Origin: Acetofilamentum sp.
GTDB taxonomy: Bacteria > Bacteroidota > Bacteroidia > Bacteroidales > DTU049
Reading direction: 5' to 3'
NCBI GenBank assembly: GCA_020720525.1
Contig: DYON01000142.1
Location: 1 to 6,803, forward strand
Length of the DNA stretch: 6,803 nt
Every line of letters begins with the position of its first letter. The stretch's first letter is position 1. Below the pieces are notes generated by a model. The model saw nothing but the letters and a program-made list of their open reading frames with translations. It ran no database searches and was not told where the DNA came from. A program made the position numbers and the translations under genes. This document shows, piece by piece, positions 1 through 5,246 of the stretch.

Positions 1-2
1 CC

Positions 3-164
3 AATTTGCACCAAATAAGCAGAGAAATCGCGAAAAACACCTCTGCATGGACGGGCTACACGGGCTTGGAACTCAAATATCAGCAATTCGTCTCCCATTT
101 TTCCACCGAGCCCTATTTGCGAACGTCAAACAGGGAATGGAAAAATCGAATTGTCAATTCGTGA
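3..164 (+). CDS. Possible C-terminal tail of an unidentified rightward gene (5' end outside window)
   Basis: Reading frame 3 is open from the window edge to a TGA at 162-164, giving 53 residues that run from NLHQISREIAKNTSAW to a basic end, EWKNRIVNS. The composition (several W, Y and charged residues) looks protein-like, but I recognise no family. A second frame on the same strand is also open, from position 2 to a TAA at about 209-211 (69 codons), and cannot be excluded. Minus-strand frames here are broken by several stops. If real, this gene converges on the M16 peptidase gene. No typical rightward terminator is visible after it. The call rests only on the open frame and residue composition, so it is tentative. 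Confidence 0.3.
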   Translation, partial: NLHQISREIAKNTSAWTGYTGLELKYQQFVSHFSTEPYLRTSNREWKNRIVNS

Positions 165-172
165 TATTTGAG
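72..172. repeat. Inverted repeat with 11-bp perfect arms plus a nested palindrome
   Basis: CTCAAATATCA at 72-82 is the exact reverse complement of TGATATTTGAG at 162-172. Just inside the arms, CAATTCG (84-90) can also pair with CGAATTG (147-153). That CGAATTG forms its own 7-bp palindrome with CAATTCG (155-161) around a single T. The right arm begins on the TGA that would stop the possible rightward gene. The DNA could form a large hairpin or a small one at 147-161. There is no T-tract, so it is not a standard terminator. The function is unknown, and chance in AT-rich DNA is possible. Confidence 0.45.
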
Positions 173-359
173 ATTCTGCTTGCTGAATCGCAAATATATT
201 CGCTGTAATTGCTGGGGTATTTTAGTTTTCAATTCGTTAACCGAACCGCCGTAGGTGGTGAGCTCATGAACACCTTTGGAATCTAATTACAACATGTGAA
301 TAATTCGTGGTTATCGAATCAATTGAAGTTGCAATATTGTTTTTTACGGCATAATTGAT
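165..359. other. Intergenic stretch without a recognisable gene
   Basis: No frame here looks coding after the tail ending at 164 (or at 211 in the alternative frame). The stretch is AT-rich with scattered stops. It contains TGAGCTCA, a palindrome inside a weak stem (GGTG 254-257 with CACC 271-274), and several copies of the short word AATTCG. I see no tRNA, riboswitch or clear promoter in it. It most likely separates two convergent genes. Confidence 0.5.
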
Positions 360-397
360 AAAAAAAAGAGCAGTCGATTTTTGATCGGCTGCTCTTT
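360..397 (-). terminator. Intrinsic terminator of the dnaX-M16 unit
   Basis: Read on the minus strand, a 14-bp stem (397-384 with 378-365, one G-T wobble, five-base loop) ends in a run of eight T (367-360). It starts 20 bases after the M16 stop codon at 418. On the plus strand only three T follow the stem, so it should act mainly on leftward transcription. This is a textbook Rho-independent terminator. Confidence 0.9.
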
Positions 398-417
398 AAA
401 TGGAATAGACTAAAATC

Positions 418-3372
418 CTAATATCCAAAAATAGATTCCATGCTCACTTCTTCAACTTTGCCATATTTTTTCAATATTTTCAATGGCAATTGTTTTTCAT
501 CTCCAATAATTAAGAATGTGTGCTTACGATCTTTTAAGTACGATTCTTGGAATTTTTTCAAATCATCTAAGGTCAGAGCTGGTACCTTTGCAAATACATC
601 TTTGTTGAGGTCTTCACTAACACCAAGCTTTTTGTATTCTTCGTATTTCCACAAAACGTCGTCGCGAGTTGTACGTGCAGTTCTAATTTGCTTGATAAGA
701 CCATCTTTTGCCAAATTAAATGCATTGTCCGATTCGGGCATCTTGTTGAGCAATTCCAAAAATACATCAATGGCTGTTTCCATTTTGTCGTACTGAGTTG
801 CAATATATGAAAGACTGTAGTAATGATCCAATTTTTTGTCGGGCGACTGGTAAAACGAAATAGCGGTGTAAGCTAGCGAACGAGCTTCGCGCATCTCTTG
901 GAAAATAACCGAATTCATGCTGCCACCAAAGTAATCGTTGAATAAACGAACGGTTGGGTTCAATGTAGTGTTGAACCCTTGTTCGCCTTGCGAAAGCATG
1001 AGGATTTGCGACTGGGGTGTGTCGAAGTTGACATAGTAAATCATGTTGTCCTTGGTTGGCTGCTGAGTAAACACTTTCTCGGCAGGTACTTTTTTGAGCT
1101 CAGCAGGAACCTGATGTTTTTCGTTAAGTATTTGGCTCAATTTGTCGGATGGGATGTTGCCATAGAACAATACACGATGTTCGTAGCCTAACAACGATTT
1201 GATAATATCGACGGCTTCGGTAGCTGTCATGGCATTGAGCTCTTTTTCCGATAATACCGAAGTCATGGGGTTCGTAGTACCATAAATGCCATAGCTAATC
1301 AAATAGCCAAACACCATCTGCATGTTTTTCTTGGCATCTTCGCGCGATTTAAACTCGTCCGAGACATAGTTTTTCCATGTTTCTTCGTCGGGTTTTGCAT
1401 TGGCAAGTAAGTTTTCGAATAAATCGAGACCTTCAACAAAATTGTCGCCCAATCCACTCAATTTCACATATACTTGATCGTCGCTATTGAATACATTAAA
1501 TTCGCAACCCAAAGAGTAAAATTTCTTGCTCAACTCTTCCGAACTCATTTTGTCGGTTCCAACAAATTTCAAATAATCAACGGCATATGGCAATTTTTTC
1601 ATATTGTTGCTGCCCATATCGAATACATAATACATGCTGAACAATTCGTTTTCATTGTTTTGAACGTAGAAAAGAGGTATGTTGCTCTTTAAGTTTGCTT
1701 TGGTAATCGATTTGTCGAAATCGACATAAATAGGCTCAATATCTTCGACTTTTGACTCTTTGATTCTTTTTAGAAAATCCGATTCCATGTCTCGATTCAT
1801 GTCGAGCTTGGTGAGTTTGTTTTTCGATATTTTTTTGATGGTTGTATCCTTACCTGTTTCTTTATAAACAACCGCATAGTTATTGCTGAAATTTGCGTTG
1901 GCAAAGTCAACAATGTCTTTTTTTGTGTATTTTGCCATACGGTCTATCTGGCTGATATAATCTTTCCAAGTAATTCCAAGAATGAATGCATCAACAAATG
2001 CACTTGCACGCGAATCGTTGTCTTCGTACGATTTGATTTGTTTTAGTTTGAGGTCGTTGATAATGGCTGGCAGAAGATCGTCCGAAAATTCGCCTTTTTT
2101 AATCATCTCGATTTGCTCAAGAAGTAAATTCTTAACTTCGTCGAGTGTTTGACCTTCCTTTGGTGTTCCATAAAGAAACAAAGCTGAATAGTCTTTCAAA
2201 ATGTATGATCCTGAACCAGCTTTCAATACTTTCTGTTTTTTAACGAGATTGAGATCGATAAGACCAGCTGCACTGTTCGATAGAATCATATCGAGCAACT
2301 GTAGTTTCAATGCATCGTCAGAGCCAGCACCGTTCAACCGGTATGCAAGCATCATGTTGGCTGCATCTGGTCCATAAACTGTTTTTACAACGGGTTCCTT
2401 AATTGGTTTTTCGGGAGTAAATGAAAATTTGGGGATATCCACAGGTTTCATGGCTCCAAAATACTTGTCAATAATTTTAATTGTCTCGTCGGGATTAAAA
2501 TCGCCCGATAATGCAATTACCATATTGTTTGGAACATAATATTGGGCATGAAACGCGCGAATGTTTTTCATCGACGGGTTTTTGATATGTTCTTGTGTTC
2601 CAATGGTCGTTTGTGTTCCGTAAGGGTGACTCTGAAACAAACCTTCCAGTAAAGCGGTGAATACTTTACGAGGATCGGATGTCATGGTCATGTTTTTTTC
2701 CTCATAAATGGTTTCCAACTCGGTGTGGAATCCACGAAGTACGGGTTGAATAAAACGATCGGCTTCGATGAGAGCCCAGTTTTCGAGTTGATTCGATGGA
2801 ATGTTTTCAACAAAAACGGTTTGTTCAACCGAGGTGTATGCATTTGTTCCTTCGGCTCCAATGGTAGTCATCAATTTGTCGTATTCGTTGGGAATTGCAT
2901 ACTTCGACGCTGCAAACGAAACACTGTCAATCATTTTGTACATGGCTGCTCGTTCGTTGTCGTCGATTAGTGTTCTGTAAATTTCAAACAACGAATCAAC
3001 TTTTGCAATGAGTGGCTTTTCCATTTCCCAATTCGATGTTCCATAATTGGGGGAGCCTTTAAACATCATGTGCTCAAAATAATGAGCAAGACCAGTTGTT
3101 TCGTGTGGGTCGTTTTTGCTTCCAGCAGCAACTGCAATATAGGTTTGAATACGCGGTGCATTTTTATACACAGTCATATACACTTTCAAACCATTGTCGA
3201 GAGTATAAATACGTGCATTCAACGGATCACCCGGAAATGTTTCGTATTTGTAGTGTGTTGCATCTGTGGCATTTTGTGTGCCCGAACCTGATGTTGTTGC
3301 TTTTTGCGCTTGCAAAACTTGACTTAAACTAAGCGAAAGCAAAAAGATCAACAAATAAGCGGTTTTTTTCAT
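418..3372 (-). CDS. Exported M16-family zinc metallopeptidase (two-lobed, insulinase/pitrilysin-like)
   Basis: The 984-residue protein is a predicted periplasmic or envelope zinc endopeptidase that degrades peptides; its substrate is not evident. Residues 1-22 form a signal peptide (MKK, hydrophobic core, LQA before Q23). The inverted zinc motif HYFEH is at 97-101 (zinc ligands H97 and H101, catalytic E100), and the third ligand is probably E225 in ELETIYEE (218-225). About 123 residues separate these parts, against about 76 in pitrilysin. The extra length is a helical, charged insert around 115-170, which I recall from Bacteroidota members of the family. YVPNNM (280-284) marks the first M16 C-type domain. 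The second half repeats the fold but has YAVDYLKF at 595-602 where HxxEH would be, so it is an inactive lobe. It keeps the R/Y element EARSLAY (829-835). The protein therefore contains both lobes of the M16 clamshell. The start is fixed by the signal peptide; no Shine-Dalgarno is visible, only an A-rich leader. It lies 17 bases after dnaX and is probably co-transcribed with it. Confidence 0.95.
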   Translation of the reverse strand: MKKTAYLLIFLLSLSLSQVLQAQKATTSGSGTQNATDATHYKYETFPGDPLNARIYTLDNGLKVYMTVYKNAPRIQTYIAVAAGSKNDPHETTGLAHYFEHMMFKGSPNYGTSNWEMEKPLIAKVDSLFEIYRTLIDDNERAAMYKMIDSVSFAASKYAIPNEYDKLMTTIGAEGTNAYTSVEQTVFVENIPSNQLENWALIEADRFIQPVLRGFHTELETIYEEKNMTMTSDPRKVFTALLEGLFQSHPYGTQTTIGTQEHIKNPSMKNIRAFHAQYYVPNNMVIALSGDFNPDETIKIIDKYFGAMKPVDIPKFSFTPEKPIKEPVVKTVYGPDAANMMLAYRLNGAGSDDALKLQLLDMILSNSAAGLIDLNLVKKQKVLKAGSGSYILKDYSALFLYGTPKEGQTLDEVKNLLLEQIEMIKKGEFSDDLLPAIINDLKLKQIKSYEDNDSRASAFVDAFILGITWKDYISQIDRMAKYTKKDIVDFANANFSNNYAVVYKETGKDTTIKKISKNKLTKLDMNRDMESDFLKRIKESKVEDIEPIYVDFDKSITKANLKSNIPLFYVQNNENELFSMYYVFDMGSNNMKKLPYAVDYLKFVGTDKMSSEELSKKFYSLGCEFNVFNSDDQVYVKLSGLGDNFVEGLDLFENLLANAKPDEETWKNYVSDEFKSREDAKKNMQMVFGYLISYGIYGTTNPMTSVLSEKELNAMTATEAVDIIKSLLGYEHRVLFYGNIPSDKLSQILNEKHQVPAELKKVPAEKVFTQQPTKDNMIYYVNFDTPQSQILMLSQGEQGFNTTLNPTVRLFNDYFGGSMNSVIFQEMREARSLAYTAISFYQSPDKKLDHYYSLSYIATQYDKMETAIDVFLELLNKMPESDNAFNLAKDGLIKQIRTARTTRDDVLWKYEEYKKLGVSEDLNKDVFAKVPALTLDDLKKFQESYLKDRKHTFLIIGDEKQLPLKILKKYGKVEEVSMESIFGY

Positions 3373-3389
3373 ATCTGTTTTGTTTGTGT

Positions 3390-5060
3390 TTATATTTCGA
3401 GATTAAGATTGAGGGTTTCAACAAAATACGAAAGACCTGGATATTTTTCGTAGGCCATCTTTAGTTTGTCGCTTTGTATCCCAGTTTCCAGTTTCGATTC
3501 GTTCTTGTTAATTTGTACAGTTTCGAGCATTAATCCGTCGTTTCTGAGCAATTTTCGCATCTCGAAAAGCAATTCTGCTCGTTCGGCTTCTACTTCGGTT
3601 TTTTTCATGGGACCGTCAACAATCACTTGCATGGTGGTGTCGTTGAGTTTTGCTATCGACGAATTAATCAGTATGCTGTGCAAGTTTATTTTAGTGTTTT
3701 TTATGCCATCACAATATTGTGTCCAAGCTTCGGTGAGCTTTTTGCTGTCGAATGCTTCGTTTTGCGTCTCGGCTTTCTCGATACTTTTGAGTTCATTTTT
3801 TCGCTCCGAAATGCTGATGCTGCGTAGCTGTGGCGCTTCTACTTTTTCGTCGGTCAATTCTTTAGGCTTGCTACGCTGATAGCCAGAAGCGTCGGGTTCA
3901 TTAATGCTACCTGAGTTGGATTCCGATTCAGCTATTTTTTTTTTTAATTCGAGTTCTTCGGTTCGCTTTTGTAGTATGAGGCTGAGTTGGAGTATTAAAT
4001 TTTCGAGCATTAAGCTCTTTACATTGCTTTGTCTGTAGTCGAACTCGGACTGTGTGAGCATATCGAGGGCGGTAGCCAGAAACATCTCGTCGGTTTCTGC
4101 AGCCTGATCGGCATATCGTTTGCTTAGCTGATTACCCATTTCTAAAAGTGAAATGGTTGCAGGGTCTTTGGCTACCAACAAATTCCTGATGTGGTTGCTC
4201 ATCCCTATAATAATGTGCTGACCATCGAAACCGTTGCTTGTAATTTCGTTCAGCAAGACCAAAGCACTGCGATAATCGCTTCGCATAAAACAATCTACAA
4301 ATTGGAAATAGTTGTCGTAGTCGAGTATATTTAGGTTCTCAATGACTGAATGATAGGTGATTTCGTTGCCGCTAAAAGTAACCATTTGGTCGAACAGCGA
4401 TAAGGCATCGCGCAAAGCACCATCTGCTTTTTGAGCTATAATATGCAATGCATCCGACTCGGCGGTTATTCCTTCGCTCGATGCAACATAGGCCAAATGA
4501 CCAGCAATGTCTTCGACCGAGATGCGTTTGAAATTGTATATCTGACAACGCGATAGAATAGTCGGAATTATCTTATGACGCTCGGTGGTTGCGAGAATAA
4601 ATTTTGCATAAGCGGGCGGTTCTTCGAGTGTCTTTAAAAATGCATTGAATGCAGCTTGCGACAACATGTGAACCTCATCGATGATGTAAATTTTGTACTT
4701 TCCTTCCTGTGGTGGAACTCGAACCTGCTCAACTAAATTTCGAATGTCTTCGACCGAATTGTTCGATGCTGCATCAAGTTCGTGAATATTGAACGAAGCT
4801 GAACTGTTGAACGATTGACACGAAACACATTCGTTGCAAGCCTCGCCTTCGGAATTGATATTGGTGCAATTGATGGTTTTGGCCATGATTCGCGCACAGG
4901 TGGTTTTGCCTATACCACGTGGACCAGTGAAAAGAAATGCTTGTGCAAGGTGATTGTTGAGAATGGCATTCTTTAGGGTACGAACAATATTATCCTGTCC
5001 CACAACCATTTTAAAGGTGGAAGGTCTGTATTTCCTAGCCGATACTACATACGAATCCAT
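3390..5060 (-). CDS. dnaX: DNA polymerase III subunit gamma/tau (clamp loader ATPase)
   Basis: This is the 556-residue ATPase of the replicative clamp loader, which loads the sliding clamp on primed DNA and, in its tau form, ties the polymerases to the replisome. The N-terminus YVVSARKYRPSTF is canonical. Visible motifs: Walker A GPRGIGKT (46-53); a four-cysteine zinc module C65-x9-C75-x2-C78-x2-C81; Walker B IIDEVHML with D128 and E129; sensor 1 ATTE (157-160); the SRC arginine finger (170-172); and sensor 2 GALRDAL with R217. Helical domain III runs to about 368. The rest is a charged, low-complexity linker (370-430) and a Bacteroidota-type C-terminal domain ending KYPGLSYFVETLNLNLEI. E. 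coli tau is longer (643 residues). The start at 5060 is supported by AAAGGA six bases upstream. At codons 372-376 the mRNA carries an A11 run with immediate stops in both other frames, a likely site for making a short gamma form. The M16 gene follows after 17 bases. Confidence 0.97.
   Translation of the reverse strand: MDSYVVSARKYRPSTFKMVVGQDNIVRTLKNAILNNHLAQAFLFTGPRGIGKTTCARIMAKTINCTNINSEGEACNECVSCQSFNSSASFNIHELDAASNNSVEDIRNLVEQVRVPPQEGKYKIYIIDEVHMLSQAAFNAFLKTLEEPPAYAKFILATTERHKIIPTILSRCQIYNFKRISVEDIAGHLAYVASSEGITAESDALHIIAQKADGALRDALSLFDQMVTFSGNEITYHSVIENLNILDYDNYFQFVDCFMRSDYRSALVLLNEITSNGFDGQHIIIGMSNHIRNLLVAKDPATISLLEMGNQLSKRYADQAAETDEMFLATALDMLTQSEFDYRQSNVKSLMLENLILQLSLILQKRTEELELKKKIAESESNSGSINEPDASGYQRSKPKELTDEKVEAPQLRSISISERKNELKSIEKAETQNEAFDSKKLTEAWTQYCDGIKNTKINLHSILINSSIAKLNDTTMQVIVDGPMKKTEVEAERAELLFEMRKLLRNDGLMLETVQINKNESKLETGIQSDKLKMAYEKYPGLSYFVETLNLNLEI
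3935..3945 (-). promoter_or_regulatory. A11 slippery run in dnaX, candidate programmed slippage/frameshift site
   Basis: In the mRNA sense the sequence reads TTA AAA AAA AAA ATA GCT GAA, an unbroken run of 11 A encoding L372-K-K-K-I376. One extra A, or a -1 ribosomal shift, gives KKK-N-S and then TGA (377 residues). One missing A, or a +1 shift, gives KKK and then TAG (375 residues). Both products stop right after clamp-loader domain III, as gamma does. Known cases are E. coli dnaX (A AAA AAG with a Shine-Dalgarno-like stimulator and a hairpin) and T. thermophilus dnaX (A9, transcriptional slippage). I see no upstream Shine-Dalgarno-like stimulator and only a weak downstream stem (GGTAGC with GCTATC, 22-base loop), which points to RNA polymerase slippage. 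That last step is inference. Confidence 0.65.
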
Positions 5061-5066
5061 AGCTTA

Positions 5067-5072
5067 TCCTTT
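5067..5072 (-). promoter_or_regulatory. Shine-Dalgarno sequence of dnaX
   Basis: The minus strand reads AAAGGA, then six bases, then the ATG at 5060. The spacing and match to the anti-Shine-Dalgarno are good and confirm the dnaX start. It stands out because the M16 gene next door has no such site, and Bacteroidota genes commonly lack one. Confidence 0.7.
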
Positions 5073-5079
5073 CAGAATA

Positions 5080-5107
5080 CAAATGTAACAGAAATAACAA
5101 AACCAAA
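5080..5107 (-). promoter_or_regulatory. Candidate Bacteroidota-type promoter for dnaX
   Basis: The minus strand has TACATTTG at 5087-5080, a full match to the -7 pattern TAnnTTTG used by the Bacteroidota primary sigma factor. A TTTG lies upstream at 5107-5104, but the 16-base spacer is slightly shorter than the usual 17-23, so the -33 element is weak. A start a few bases downstream would give a leader of only about 12-16 bases, just enough to hold the AAAGGA ribosome site. The position between the upstream terminator and the dnaX start is what a promoter of the dnaX-M16 unit would need. Confidence 0.55.
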
Positions 5108-5194
5108 TTCTATAAAATTGTATAAATTACATTATCGACTTATATACAACTACATAAACCCGTATTTTCTATACAAACTGACTCTGATTTGCAT
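5108..5194. other. AT-rich spacer between terminator and dnaX promoter
   Basis: This very AT-rich stretch has no open frame of interest and no stable hairpin that I can see. Several TATA-like words (TATACAA, TATATAAG) are present, but none has a full TAnnTTTG match. It may act as an UP-like or regulatory region for dnaX, but nothing specific can be supported. Confidence 0.4.
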
Positions 5195-5225
5195 AAAAAA
5201 AACCGCCCCATTTCTGAGGCGGTTT
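5195..5225 (-). terminator. Intrinsic terminator of the T9SS cargo gene
   Basis: On the minus strand an 8-bp stem, AAACCGCC (5225-5218) with GGCGGTTT (5207-5200), encloses a 10-base loop and runs into eight T (5202-5195). It begins 21 bases after the stop codon of the adhesin-like gene and isolates it from dnaX. The plus-strand side lacks a T-tract after the stem (only TTT then GC), so it acts leftward. Confidence 0.9.
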
Positions 5226-5246
5226 GCAAAAATAAGCATTCAGCAA

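Noticed and set aside
241..262. CCGAACCGCCGTAGGTGGTGAG resembles the two flanks of a bacterial group II intron domain V region joined together
   Set aside because: The hairpin body of domain V is missing, the remaining match is short, and neither left-edge reading frame looks like an intron-encoded reverse transcriptase. A collapsed remnant cannot be shown from this sequence alone.
3361..3370. A7 run at codons 2-4 of the M16 gene as another slippery site
   Set aside because: MKK-encoding A runs are common at signal-peptide starts. It is shorter than the A11 run and a shift here would only abolish the protein, so there is no sign of programming.
3466..3879. 137-codon plus-strand open frame antisense to dnaX
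   Set aside because: It covers the dnaX 3' part on the opposite strand. The translation is a low-complexity S/F/L-rich shadow of the Lys/Glu-rich linker, with no family signature and no start signals.
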